A DNA stretch of 64,000 nucleotides, taken from Megamerina dolium. Its lineage: Eukaryota > Arthropoda > Insecta > Diptera > Megamerinidae. The translations under genes were made by a program, and so were the position numbers. The notes beneath the pieces were generated by a model. It saw only the letters and a list, made by a program, of their open reading frames with translations, was not told the origin of the DNA and did no database searches. Shown here in pieces: positions 45,202 to 57,075 of the stretch; positions within the stretch are counted from its first letter, which is position 1, and the number at the start of each line of letters is the position of its first letter. The stretch is taken from positions 12,548,609-12,612,608 of the forward strand of contig OY978530.1 of the NCBI GenBank assembly GCA_963854835.1, written 5' to 3'.

Positions 45202-46475
45202 CCAGGGTTACAGGCTTAAATCCGCTGTTTGCTCGTAGATGGCGTTAGTGAGCATTTTGAGCTATTATCGACTGTGCATCCTTTTTTTATGAGTTCGACA
45301 CCTGTTTACATCAATTAGTAAACATCATCAGTGATTTCATACAACAACATATATTTTTCCTCGTATAATCATGTCTAGTTTCGTGCCAGAAAAAGAGCCT
45401 ATGCCGGAAGCTCTACTTTTTTGCTTCAATTTGAAGAAATCTGCTGCTGAGTCGCATCGAATGCTTGTGGAGACAGTGCGCTATCGAAAACCACTTGCAG
45501 AGACTGGTTTCGTCTGTTCAAAGAAGGCCATTTTGACTTGAGTGATAAGAAGCGTGAAAATAGACCCAGAAAAGTTGAGGATCATGATTTGCAGGCTCTT
45601 TTGGATGAGGACGACACCCAATCGCAAAAAATGCTTGCCGAACAGTTAGGTGTTACTCAACAAGCCATTTCCATACGTTTACGAGCCATGGGGAAGGTTC
45701 AAAAATTTGGAAAATGGGTACCCCATGAATTGAACGATAGGCAGATGGAGCGACGCCAAAACACATGCGAAATCTTTCTTGCTAGACAAAAAAGAAAGTC
45801 GTTCCAACATCTTGTGGTGACTTGCGATGAAAAGTGGATATACTTTTAGAAGCCTAAACGTAAAAAATCGTGGATCGTTCCCGGCCAACCAGCAACTTCT
45901 TCTCCAAGACCAAATCTCTTTGGACGCAAGACGATGCTGTGCGTTTGGTGGGATCAGCAGGGTGCCATCTACTTCGAGCTGTTGAAACCTGGTGAAACTG
46001 TCAATGCTCACGCTACCACCAACAACTAGTGAAATCGTGCCGTACTTTGGGTGAAATAATGCCTGGTTATGAACAAAGACATGAGAAGCTGATTTTTCTT
46101 CACGATAACGCCCCATCGCACACGTCAAAACTGGTCCAAAACTACTTGGACACACTCAATTGGGAGGTGCTACCTTATCCCGCTTATTTACCAAACCTGG
46201 CCCCTTCTGACTATCACCTGTTTTCGTCGATGGGTCACGCGCTCGCCGAACAGTACTTCGATTCGTACGAAGACGCCGGAAAATGGCTTGACGAGTGGTT
46301 TGCCTCGAAAAATGTGGAATTCTTTTGGCATGGTATACACAAATTGCCCGAGAGATGGGAAAAATGTATAGCTAGTGAGGGCAAATACTTTGAATAAATT
46401 AATTTTTGGCTTTCTATGAAAAAGAATATGTTTTATTTTTACCGAAAAACAGCGGATTTAAGCTTGTACACCTGG
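45202..46475 (+). mobile_element. Mos1-like mariner, copy A
   Basis: Bounded by TA (45200-45201, 46476-46477). Terminal repeats CCAGGGTTACAGGCTTAAAT and, on the complement of the right end, CCAGGTGTACAAGCTTAAAT. About 1274 bp, near the 1286 bp of Mos1. Inserted in a LINE C-terminal scrap. Confidence 0.9.
45371..46397 (+). pseudogene. Mos1-like mariner transposase (copy A)
   Basis: Starts MSSFVPEKEPMPEALLFCFN. A frameshift near 45470 separates this from the remainder (LSDKKRENRPRKVEDHDLQA, IRLRAMGKVQKFGKWVPHEL). Catalytic region: TCDEKWIYF then TAG at 45847-45849 and another frame break near 46010; LHDNAPSHTSK and LAPSDYHLFSSMGHALAEQY give the second and third aspartates of the DD34D triad. 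Ends LPERWEKCIASEGKYFE. Inactive. Confidence 0.9.
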
Positions 46476-46489
46476 TAATACAACATTAA

Positions 46490-47214
46490 TAATGTGCGCG
46501 CGTATAGAAACGTAAAGGAATTGGTAATTTCGGATAAATACCTTCCTATAAATGTAAACCCAGGCAAAACACACCAGATGCTATTTACCACTGACACGAA
46601 AATACCAAACTTTGATCTCCTTATGCTTGACTGGAGACGAAACGTAGAACTTAGAGTTAGGAAAGCTAGCACAGCTCTCTCTCTACATTTGTAAGCGTAT
46701 GATGGGTAAAAAATGAGGACTTAAACCAAAATTATCTTTATGGTCGTATACAACCATTATACGGCCAATCATAACTTATGCGGCACTAATCGGGTGGCCG
46801 GCACTGAACAAACAGTATAAGCAAATGAAATTGAGCATAATACAAAGATCAGCTTATTACCGATAGATTTTCACATCAAATCTCCCGCTGCATGTAGCGC
46901 AGTTATACAATATCCTATGGTCACAGCAAGATACTTTTCAAGGACTCTCGCTACTAAACCCCAACACTGATTACACAACACCCTGCCTCAATTTTAAGAA
47001 ATACTTCTTAGTACGGTTTCCAGAAAGAGCCGAATGGAGAAAGGGGCAGATAATAGGATGCTATTATTGGGAAATCTACACCGATGGTTCAAAGATGAAG
47101 GGCGGGTATGTATTCGGAGCCCCTTTAAGTGTCCAAATCATTACGTCTTCCTGCTGAGTCCAGTGTGTTTCCACAGAGTCTTCACAGACAGTCAATCTGC
47201 TATGAAAGCCCTAG
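46490..47214 (+). pseudogene. LINE RT thumb and RNase H start (5' half)
   Basis: INVNPGKTHQMLFTTDTKIP, NVELRVRKASTALSL, TIIRPIITYAALIGWPAL-like frames, then RNase H: EIYTDGSKMKGGYVFGA and VFTDSQSAMKAL. The sequence breaks at CTAG 47211-47214 where a solo LTR is inserted and resumes at 49050 with LDSETISSKLVLQ, exactly where RNase H should continue. Same family as 4770-5225. Confidence 0.75.
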
Positions 47215-49049
47215 TGTTGTACCTTCTTTTAGAGAACTATAACTTTTACTTAGATAACTTATGTACTAGAACTTACTTACTTACTTATGTGGCCATAACA
47301 ACCGAATATCGATTTAGGCCGAAAATAACATGCTTCGCCAGCCATCTCTGTTCTTCGCTAGCTGGCGCCAGTTAGAAATTCCAAGCGCCGTCAGGTTCTC
47401 CAGTACTTGGTCTTTCCACCGGAGGTTTGGTCTTCCTCTTTTGCGTCGTCCTCCAGCGGGTTCCGAATATAACACCTTCTTAGCTGGAGCGTGTTCTTCC
47501 ATTCGCTCGACATGACCTAGCCAGCGCAGCCGCTGGATTTTGATGCGCTTTACTATGTCAATATCGGCATACAGCTCGTACAGCTCATGGTTGTACCTTA
47601 TTCGGTACTCGCCACCAACGCAAATAGGTCCAAAGATCTTGCGTAGGACTTTTCTCTCGAAAACTCCAAGTATTCGCTCATCCGAGGTGGAAATTGTCCA
47701 GGCTTCAGCGCCATATGTTAGGACAGGCATGATGAGAGACTTGTAGAGTGTAGTTTTCGTTCTTCGAGAGAGGGCTCGACTTCTCAATTGCTTACTCAGC
47801 CCAAAGTAACACCTGTTAGCAAGAGTTATCCTACGCATGATCTCCAAGCTGACGTCATTACTGCTGTTAATGCTGGTTCCAAGATAGACAAAGTCCCTTA
47901 CTACTTCAAAAGCGTAGTTGTCAACAGTGACGTGCTGTCCAAGACGCCGGGACTCTTTGTTTGTTGACACTAGATACTTCGTCTTGCCCTCGTTCACCGT
48001 GAGACCCATCCGACGCGACTCTCTTTCCAACTCTGAGAATGCTGCACTGACTGCTCGCGTGTTCATGCCGATTATGTCAATATCGTCGGCATACGCTAAC
48101 AGCATGACACTTTTGTTGAAGATAGTGGCATTATGTGGTAGATCAGCAGCTCGTATTATTTTCTCCATAATAAGATTGAAGAAGTCGCACGATAACGAAT
48201 CACCTTGTCTGAAACCCCGTTCGGTAAGTACTAGAACTTACCCCTTTTTATTCTTCTTCTGCTTTCCGTAACTCTTTCACGCACAACACAATTGTTTTTT
48301 CAATATAGTTTTTAAATAACAGTATATATATTTTCCCTTGCACGAGGTAGTTTTAATTTGACAATCTGTTATTTTCTTCGCCAAGTAGTTTTTGTTTACC
48401 AATGATGTATTCTTTATATATTTTCCTTTCACTATATGTATTTTCTTTCCATAATTTGGTTTTATCAAGAATGTTATATCCTTCACAATATGATTACTAC
48501 TTTTAGTTCACTCTAACTCGCTCTTCGAGTCATCTACTTATTTTACTTAACTAGATTCACTAACTTACTGACTCCCTATTTCTGCCGCCCTCTTAGTTTA
48601 TATAGCCTAATGTCTGTGACGAAATTTACAGTTTAACCCTGTCCTTGTATAAAAGAATTTCTGAAGAAGTTGCAATTTCGCATCGATGCAAGGTCGATAC
48701 ATTGCAATTTCTTCAGTAGGTCATGATTACTATTTGTATTCATGGTTGTTGCTTATTTTGTTTTTGTTCTTTTTCTTTTTACTGTGTATAGTTGCTAAAT
48801 TATTTCATAATCGTACAGTGAGGTACTATAACGCTGACCACGCATTTTTATAAATATACTATAACCCATTGTAGCCAATGATAATCACGTTATGTATAGT
48901 ATGCTGATGATCATTAATTAACGGTTACAGCGATATTCATAAAGTAAATACACATAATAGAATAACATAATAATAATAGTAATATTACTGAAACATTTGT
49001 AGTGAGTCAAAATGCAAAAATTTGATGAGCATTATTTTAACTCACAACA
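47215..49049 (-). mobile_element. Solo LTR (about 870 bp without its own insert)
   Basis: Ends TGTTGT and ACAACA with the 4-bp duplication CTAG at 47211-47214 and 49050-49053. TATA block (TATATAAA on the minus strand, 48597-48604) and flanks match the LTR at 12448-13268. A LINE (47277-48227) is nested inside. 48242-49049 holds no gene. Confidence 0.85.
47277..48227 (-). pseudogene. LINE, 5'-truncated copy with 14-bp target duplication
   Basis: Flanked by GTACTAGAACTTAC at 47263-47276 and 48228-48241. Starts inside RT (GFRQGDSLSCDFFNLIMEKI), catalytic LLAYADDIDIIGMN, thumb LTVNEGKTKYLVSTN, then VLRKIFGPICVGGEYRIR and a C-terminus NWRQLAKNRDGWRSML. The 284-residue frame 47314-48168 is uninterrupted. 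The 3' tail is (TAAG)n. Recent insertion, dead on arrival. It hits the solo LTR. Confidence 0.92.
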
Positions 49050-49680
49050 CTAGATTCTGAGACAATATCTTCAAAACTGGTCTTACAATGAGGAGAACAA
49101 CTCGCAGAACGTAGCCAACAGCTCCAAGTTACTCTTGTTTGGGTTTCGGGTCATAGGAACATTGAGGGGAACGAAAAGGCAGAAGAATTGGTTAGGGCAG
49201 GTTCTGCATTGGAGGTTTGACTGGCGGAAACTGACCGAATTCCGTTCAGCAAAATAAAAAGTGTCATAACTTCTCATTACTCTTCCATTGCGGAACAGAG
49301 GTGGAAGCTCTTGCACCGTGTCAAGACAGACATGGCCAGGGTATAACATTCAATTCATCAGTCCGATCAACTGCTAAATTGTTCTCGTCCAAACATCACA
49401 CATATTACTGCATTTCTGACGGGCCATTGGAAGGTAGGAAAACATGCAGAAAGACTGAATCTTCCCTTCAATTCACTCTGTTGCAGCTGCCAGGATGAAA
49501 ATGAGTCAGAAAATCTCTCTCACTACATATGCGAATATCCTGGTTTGGCGAGAGCAAGAATGCGTTCCTTCGGTAAACCATTTCTTCAAAATATTGCTGA
49601 AATCTCAGAAATAGATATTAAAGGAATATTGTTATTCCTGGATCTCACAAAGTGGTTGTAGCACTTTAAGAGATAGGAAC
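49050..49680 (+). pseudogene. LINE RNase H end and C-terminal knuckle (3' half)
   Basis: Continues 46490-47214: TISSKLVLQ, VTLVWVSGHRNIEGNEKAEE, SRPNITHITAFLTGHWKVGK and CCSCQDENESENLSHYICEY, ending KGILLFLDLTKWL near 49660. Frame changes near 49225 and 49340. Confidence 0.8.
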
Positions 49681-50611
49681 CTAAAAACTATGTCTAGTTT
49701 CAACTGTTCCATATAGTAAAATATAATACAACACTTAACAAACACTCAACGAGTATACATGGTAATAAAACGGTGCTAGCCACTAATTTTGTCTTTTAGA
49801 AGAAAGCAGACATTTTAACGACAACAACAACAACGTGGTCAATATGTATACACATACAATATATGGCTTATGTTATTACTTATGTATGTGGCCATCGTGT
49901 CTAACTGCCTCAACCGGGTGGGGCTAGCGCAATCCTTGTTGGACTCATCGCAAGTCAACTCCCTGGCTGCCATGTAGTTTGATCTGAGCACTATGTGATG
50001 ATACCTTTATTTGTTAATGAGGGGTAGTCATATGGCTTGCTCTGCTTACTATGTGATAGCGCTTTCATTATTATTAATGGGGGCCCTCCATGTGGCGACC
50101 ACCGGGCAACGTCTTCCCGTTGGGAGGCGTCTTCCCGTTGGCACCCGCTGGGAGGCGGCTGAAGTGAGTGGCGAAAATCTCCTCGGTTAGAGGTTGTGCG
50201 TTGGGTTTGGGACCCGCCACATAAAAAACCCCCCGAATGAAAAAAACAAATATGCCTTTAAATAAATATTCTGTTAGAAATTTCTTATATTTGTTTGTTT
50301 TTCTTTTTTTTTATATTTTTAAGTATTAGATAGATAGATAGAGATAGATATCGTTCTTTATTTTAACAAAATTTTCTTTTAATCTAGTACATTTTAAATA
50401 ACTTAATTAAAGAACATACGACATTGATTCTATGTTCGTCAGTCGGAAAACAACAATTTTCATGACTTCGTAAGTAAATATTACAAAAAATTAATGCACG
50501 TATATATGTAATATAATTATGGCAATGAGTAGCGGAATATTTCCAAAGTTGAAATGGTATATGATTCCTTTTCCGTATGAAAAATACGAAAAACAAATAC
50601 GAATCAGCTAG
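49681..50611. other. Noncoding, with a GC-rich block
   Basis: 49890-50250 is much more GC-rich than its surroundings and has short direct repeats (CGTCTTCCCGTTGG at 50110 and 50128; GGGAGGCG twice). It looks like a LINE 5' leader (CTCGGTTAGAGGTTGTGCG, GGGACCCGCCAC) but no ORF follows. A GATA run lies at 50330-50345. Confidence 0.45.
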
Positions 50612-50799
50612 TGTTGAAATAGTATTGAAGCAGTAGCTGAATTAGTCACATGCAACCCGAATATCTGGCACTATATTTCTCTCTCCATTTTCTTATTTTC
50701 TTATAATATGTTCTTTTATCTATTAGCTCTAAGTCTTGAATAAACCTTTGAATAGCAATGATCTGCGCGTATTCTTATTCTCAACGGCAATAACTAACA
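50612..50799 (+). mobile_element. Copia-like 5' LTR
   Basis: TGTTGAAATAG to ACTAACA, 188 bp, immediately before the copia-type primer site. Short length is normal for copia-group LTRs. Confidence 0.78.
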
Positions 50800-50817
50800 T
50801 AGGTTATGGGCCCAGTC
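50800..50817 (+). promoter_or_regulatory. Copia-type primer binding site
   Basis: TAGGTTATGGGCCCAGTC, the initiator-tRNA-Met internal (half-tRNA) site known from copia. Confidence 0.85.
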
Positions 50818-50938
50818 ACCCGTAGCGGTTTAGGACTACCCACGAAATCAGAAGGCGATAGTGACATTGAAGAGTAAGTGTTCGAAGATACCCTAAGTTT
50901 TAGTTCAATTACTGCTGTACGCAGAAGAAGTTTCATAA

Positions 50939-51811
50939 TGGGAACCCGTTTATACGCGATCGAAAAGTTAGACGACACAAATTATGATTCCTGATGTGTC
51001 CAGATGCGAAGTGTTTTAATACACTCTGAGTTATGGAAGGTTGTCTCCGGGAAGTTGGAGAAGACTGCGGCAAATACCAAAGAATGGAAGCAAATATATT
51101 AAAAAGCGCTTGCAACAATTGAATTGTTAGTCAAACCAACGCAGCTTAACCACATACAGAAGTGCGAGACTTTAGCCGAAGCATGGACGAAGCTTGAGTC
51201 AATTTACAAACCAAAAGGGCCTGCTCGAAAAAGAGCCTGCACTGTATAAAAACCTTTTGAATCTTCGCTTGTCGGATGACGGTAACGTACCACAGTACTT
51301 AAATGCTTTTACCAATATCGTCGAAAAGCTAGCAGAAGTTGGAATTGATCTTGCCGGTGAAATAACATCGATAATGCTTTTGTCAAGTCTTCCAAAGAAA
51401 TACGAAAGTTTCATAATTGCGATGGAAACAAGAGATAAGCTACCTGATTTCGATGCACTTAAGGTAAAGCTTCTAGAAGAGTTTGAGCGCAGAAGTAATC
51501 ATAATAACGTCATCGATTGCAATCAGCACGCATACATTACACATCACAGCGGCATTGGCGCCAGCAGCAGCAACCGCGAGAAATATGATAGCTGTAAACA
51601 TATTAGAAGGTACAGCAAAAGTGTGAGTACAAAAAGTAGCAATGCAAAAAACAACGGCAAATGTTTCAACTGCGGACAAAAAGGTCACTATGCGGCAAAT
51701 TGCAGAGACGTCAAAAGAAAAGACAAAGAGCATTCCTGTTTTGCAGCAGCATTGACTCTCACAGAGAGTCAAAGATGGAAATTCGGCGATTTCGTTTGGT
51801 GCGTTGAGTAA
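50939..51811 (+). pseudogene. gag: Copia-like Gag
   Basis: MGTRLYAIEKLDDTNYDS, then WKVVSGKLEKTAANTKEWK and ATIELLVKPTQLNHIQKCET in the first frame (stop near 50992), and from 51194 the UBN2-like part LNLRLSDDGNVPQYLNAF, SLPKKYESFIIAMETRD, then the knuckle CFNCGQKGHYAANC (about 51660-51705). A frame break lies near 51225. No protease, integrase or RT follows. Confidence 0.85.
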
Positions 51812-52927
51812 TTCATAGAATTAAAGCTTTAAATAGAATGCAGAAGCAATCGGAAAAATTCTCTGAGAGATACAATATAACGCGAAAGGCCGTGAAAACC
51901 TTTGAAAACTGCTAACTTTATGTAATTCGTATAATTACAGTAGCAGGAGGAAAAAAAATAAGTGAAAGCGAATTAGAATCGACTTGTTGATCGGGTATCA
52001 GATGTTCGATTCTTCTGAATGACTTAATCTTTATGTAAGTTTACCGTATATAGTACCGGGAAGTATAGTAACGTATAGAAACGGAACTCCAAATAAATTT
52101 CTCGTAGTAGGTTGTAACTAGTAACCACTGTTTAAATTCAATCCAACTCGAGAGAGTTGGATTGAATTACTCGAGAGATTCCACGTTCCAAGTACGATGA
52201 ATTTAATGTAAGGATTATGTACGCACTGATTCATTTGGTATAGTAACGATATAGTAAAAATCACTTCATGTTCAATTTTGAGTGATAACCCAGCCAACCA
52301 GCGGCTCTTTTCGGAGGCTCCCTAGGAGAGAAAAGTGAAAGTGCTTTTCAATATATATGAAAAAAGTGTTCTTAGATGGATTACTGCATTCTTGTTTGAA
52401 AATTTCATCATCCTAAAAAATGTCTGATTGTTTTTCTATTAGCTTTCGTTTGCCAATTGTTTAAATATAATTTATAATTACCAATACCGAACCGCGTTTA
52501 AGAACACTCTGGTTTGTACTAATAAATGTCAAGCGTACGTATTCAGCAAAGGAAGCGAAATGCACGCACAAATTCTAAAGGGAAATGCTTCATGTATATA
52601 TATGATTATCTCGCATTCGCAACAAAAGCAAATGCTAAAAAGAAAGAACAAGATAATAATATAAGAAAATAAAACGACATAACGTGATTTAACACTTCGT
52701 AAACGCTCCCATGCGGTGCTCTTGTGGACTCTTATCGAAACACTCCTTCAAGGTGTTCTGTGGGAGTCCCTTTTCACTCCTCCTTCGCATTTGGCTGGCT
52801 TTGAATGGAATTGTACGAGCACCATATACGATATATGTGTGTATATTTGTATGTGTGAACAAACAAAACTGTCGTACCTGTATGGTTTTTAATGGTGTAT
52901 TATATTCTTTTAGATCGAGAACGTACA
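51812..52927. other. No recognised gene; contains a strong hairpin
   Basis: After copia-like gag I find no pol sequence. A perfect hairpin is at 52135-52168. A short minus-strand frame at 52689-52928 has no family resemblance. Confidence 0.5.
52135..52168. repeat. Hairpin, 15-bp stem, GAGA loop
   Basis: AATTCAATCCAACTC (52135-52149), GAGA, then its perfect complement (52154-52168). ACTCGAGAGA occurs again just after. Confidence 0.9.
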
Positions 52928-54067
52928 CCAGGTGTACAAGCTGATTGCTCGTAGATGGCGTTAGTGAGCATATTGAGCTATTATCAACTGTACGTCCTTT
53001 TTTTATGAGTTCGACACCTGTTTACATCAATTAGTAAACATCATCAGTGATTTCATACAACAACATATATTTTTCCTCGTATAATCATGTCTAGTTTCGT
53101 GCCAGAAAAAGAGCCTATGCCGGAAGCTCTACTTTTTTGCTTCAATTTGAAGAAATCTGCTGCTGAGTCGCATCGAATGCTTGTGGAGACAGTGCGCTAT
53201 CGAAAACCACTTGCAGAGACTGGTTTCGTCTGTTCAAAGAAGGCCATTTTGACTTGAGTGATAAGAAGCGTGAAAATAGACCCAGAAAAGTTGAGGATCA
53301 TGATTTGCAGGCTCTTTTGGATGAGGACGACACCCAATCGCAAAAAATGCTTGCCGAACAGTTAGGTGTTACTCAACAAGCCATTTCCATACGTTTACGA
53401 GCCATGGGGAAGGTTCAAAAATTTGGAAAATGGGTACCCCATGAATTGAACTATAGGCAGATGGAGCGACGCCAAAACACATGCGAAATCTTTCTTGCTA
53501 GACAAAAAAGAAAGTCGTTCCAACATCTTGTGGTGACTTGCGATGAAAAGTGGATATACTTTGAGAAGCCTAAACGAAAAAAATCGTGGATCGATCCCGG
53601 CCAACCAGCAACTTCTTCTCCAAGACCGAATCGCTTTGGACGCAAGACGATGTTGTGCGTTTGGTGGGATCAGCAGGGTGTCATCTACTACGAGCTGTTG
53701 AAACCTGGTGAAACTGTCAATACTCACCGCTACCACCAACAACTAGTGAAATTGTGCCGTACTTTGGGTGAAAAAATGCCTGGTTATGAACAAAGACATG
53801 AGAAGCTGATTTTACTCCACGATAACGCCCCATCGCACACGTCAAAACTGGTCCAAAACTACTTAGACACACTCAATTGGGAGGTGCTACCTCATCCCGC
53901 TTATTCACCAAACCTGGCCCCTTCTGACTATCACCTGTTTTCGTCGGTGGGTCATGCGCTCGCCTAACAGCACTTCGAAAATGGCTTGAAGAGTGGTTTT
54001 AATTTTTGGCTTTCTATGAAAAAGAATGTGTTTTATTTTTACCGAAAAAAAGAGCTTGTACACCTCG
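52928..54067 (+). mobile_element. Mos1-like mariner, copy B
   Basis: Left end CCAGGTGTACAAGCTGATTG; right end CTTGTACACCTCG before TA at 54068-54069. Near-identical to copy A over most of its length, with about 130 bp deleted near 53975-54000. Confidence 0.88.
53087..53967 (+). pseudogene. Mos1-like mariner transposase (copy B)
   Basis: Same start as copy A and the same frameshift near codon 34, so 53254-53967 is the long open part. It has TCDEKWIYFEKPKRKKSW (first D), LLHDNAPSHTSKLVQNYL (second D) and NLAPSDYHLFSSVGHALA (third D), but the SPDLAPSD motif reads SPNLAPSD. TAA follows HALA and the C-terminus is deleted. Confidence 0.9.
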
Positions 54068-54639
54068 TATATTGGCGCCAGCAAGCGAAGAACAGATAAG
54101 ACTGGCACCGCCTATCTCCTCACCTAGGCGTTTTCCTAGCTTAGTTAGTACCCTGGTTTTCGGCGACGTTAGTGCTGCAGTGCTCTTGCAGGTCATTTCA
54201 GGATGTGGCTCTTCGTTACGTATGGACGGTCGTGGGCACTGAAATCCGGAAAGAAAGTCTTTCCCATATACTCATATACCGAGCTTTGTTGGGGCATGTC
54301 AGCACCCAACCCAGCAATGGATGGTATATTATCGAGAGGATTTGACCCAGGCCGTTCAAAGAAATGTTCCGTTGTTGACTGCTTAGCAACGTTACGTTAA
54401 TGCCACTTTGATAAAGGCGATTAACGACCGAAAAGGAGGCATTTTCTTCCTCAATTCACTAACGTCTACGGCATCCAACCCAATCCGTCACACGAATAGA
54501 AAATAATGAATGGGCCATGAGCAGGTACATTTGACAAGCACTTAAAAATAGTATTTATCCCGCATTAAATTGAGCCCCCAGTCAATGTAACAGAACAAGT
54601 GAAACTGTGTTGAGCCATACCCGTTAGATAACCCACCTA
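54068..54639. other. No recognised gene
   Basis: Moderately GC-balanced sequence between the mariner and Tc1 copy 2. No family signature in any frame. Confidence 0.45.
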
Positions 54640-56290
54640 CAGTGGCTCACAGCTTATTTCGTACAGTGTATATATTTTTATGTACATGGCTGTAACATCG
54701 AAACTAAAAAACTTATCAATAAGTTTTGAATGTAGATGTCTATGTATGTGTTTAGTAAACCTAATAAGAAAACGGGGAACCCCAAAAATTGTTCTTTTTG
54801 TCATGCAAGAGAGAAAAACTATTGATCAGCTGATTTTCAGCTCACATCTTATTTCGTACACAAACTTCAATGTAAGTAAGTTTCATTCTGCCGCGCAGTT
54901 ACAAAGTTTTTTTGAATTGTATGAGTTTTTGGACCTTTTTAACTATTATAACAATTTTTATTATTCTTATTTTAAATAGTTAAAGTGCTGTAAATTAAAC
55001 ATTTAGCGTTATGGGTCGTCGTACAACGATTGAACAGCGTAAACTGGTAATTAACCATTTTAGGAAAGGTCAGAGTGTGCGAAAAATTGCTGAAATGACA
55101 AATTTAAGTGCCTCAACTGTCCAATACATCATTCAACGCTTCATTCGCGAAAATCGGTTGGAGAACAAGGGCAGAGAAGCACCTAATAAGATTTTCAACG
55201 CATCAGACGAGCGTTATATTGTACGAAAAATTAAGAAAAATCCAAAGTTATCCACTCCGAAGTTGGCTGCAGAGGTTCAGCGTGAAATAGGAAAATCATC
55301 CAGTGCTGAAACTGTCCGACGTGTGCTGCGCAATCATGACTTGAACGGTCGAGTAGCCCGAAAGAAACCATTCATTTCAAAAATGAATATACAACGCCGA
55401 CTTGACTACGCCAAAGAGCATATTATTAAGACTCCTGCGTTCTGGAATACCGTTATTTTCGCGGATGAGTCTAAGTTTAATATTTTTGGCTCGGACGGAA
55501 TGTCATATGTTTGGCGCAAAGCGAATACCGAGCTAAACAAGGAGAACCTTAAGCCCACAGTGAAGCATGGTGGCGGTAGCGTGATGGTTTGGGCCTGTAT
55601 GTCAGCAGCCGGAGTAGGTGAATTGGTTTTTATTGAGGGAACAATGGACAAAATGAAGTACCTCGAGATTCTGAAAAACAATTTACTTCAAAGTGCAGAC
55701 AAACTGGGTTTGCGGGAAGAATTTCGGTACTACCAAGATAATGACCCAAAACATAAATCTGGGATTTGCAATCTTGGCTTATTTGGAACTGCCCACACTT
55801 GATGTCTCCACCACCACAGTCATCTGACATGAATGTGATTGAAAATCTTTGGTCTATTTTGGACAATAAAATAAGAACACACAAGATTTCTAATAAGCAA
55901 GACCTAAAGAAGGTACTAATGGAGGAATGGAAAAAAATCACACCAGACATCACTCAAAAATTGGTGGATTCAATGCCAAATAGACTCCAGGCTGTCATTA
56001 ACGCTAAGGGATGTCATACTAAATATTAAAATCAACTTACTTTGTTTTTAGTTTGAACTTAAAGAGACTGTACGAAATAAGCTGTGACATGAATTTTCCT
56101 ATTTTTTTCTTATTTTATTTTTTTATAGTGTCAAACACTAAAATTTTGAAAAAGTAAATTTTGGAAAATAAAAAACAAACCTTCCTTTCAAAAATGGCAT
56201 TTATATTTTGTTCAAATTTTTGCTATATTAGGAATTACGACTGCAGCAATTTTTAAACTGTCACTGTACGAAATAAGCTGGGAGCCACTG
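54640..56290 (+). mobile_element. Tc1-type DNA transposon, copy 2
   Basis: TA at 54638-54639 and 56291-56292. Same inverted ends, IR/DR layout and length (1651 bp) as copy 1, in the opposite orientation. Confidence 0.94.
55011..56029 (+). pseudogene. Tc1-type transposase (copy 2), frameshifted
   Basis: ATG 55011 (MGRRTTIEQRKLVINHF). HTH and the first two catalytic aspartates (IFADESKF, YQDNDPKHKS) are in one 263-residue frame. About one base is lost near 55770 relative to copy 1, so the part with the glutamate (SSDMNVIENLW) is in the next frame, to TAA 56027-56029. The N-terminal break of copy 1 is not present here. Confidence 0.93.
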
Positions 56291-56722
56291 TATATATACA
56301 TTTTTTAAACCGAAGTGAAAGAAACTTTCGATAATTTAAACATCAAAAAAGCTCCTTGGATTGGAATTCATTATTCTACCCGATGATGCTCGATTTTGTG
56401 TACCAATTAAATTTTATGTCAGCTTGACTGCACTTTATACACTAAAGCTGTATAAAAGAGGTAATACAAACATTTTCGGAACCAGGACACTCACGGATTC
56501 AGGAAGTGGAGTGTGTTCACAGTGTCATTGAGCGACATTTAGAAATTCCAAGTTAAACGACATTGGCACATCTATTAAGAAATACTGTATACTGAACCTT
56601 AAATTTTAGAAATGGACAAAAATTAACAATTTTAAGCAGAAGCACTGAATATTAAATGCATACCATTTATTTAAAAACGAATATCTGCGACGCATAATTC
56701 GCATGCATGACATGTTATTGTG

Positions 56723-56726
<4 letters not shown>
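56291..56726. other. No recognised gene
   Basis: AT-rich spacer between Tc1 copy 2 and a long microsatellite. Nothing recognised. Confidence 0.5.
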
Positions 56727-56781
<55 letters not shown>

Positions 56782-56832
56782 TATATATATACATATATAT
56801 ATACATATATATATATACATATATATATATAC

Positions 56833-56883
<51 letters not shown>

Positions 56884-57041
56884 TATTCATATATATATAT
56901 ATATATATACATATATATACATATATATATATACATATATATATATACATATATATATATATATTTATATATATATATATATATACATATATATACATAT
57001 ATATATATACATATATATATATACATATATATATATATATT

Positions 57042-57074
<33 letters not shown>
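56727..57074. repeat. Long TA/TACATA array ending in (GT)n
   Basis: About 330 bp of TA with regular TACATA interruptions, then ten GT units at 57055-57074. The GT run borders the 3' end of the LINE on the minus strand. Confidence 0.95.

Positions 57075-57075
<1 letters not shown>

Noticed and set aside
52689..52928. Host gene exon on the minus strand
   Set aside because: 79 codons, no motif, no splice support.
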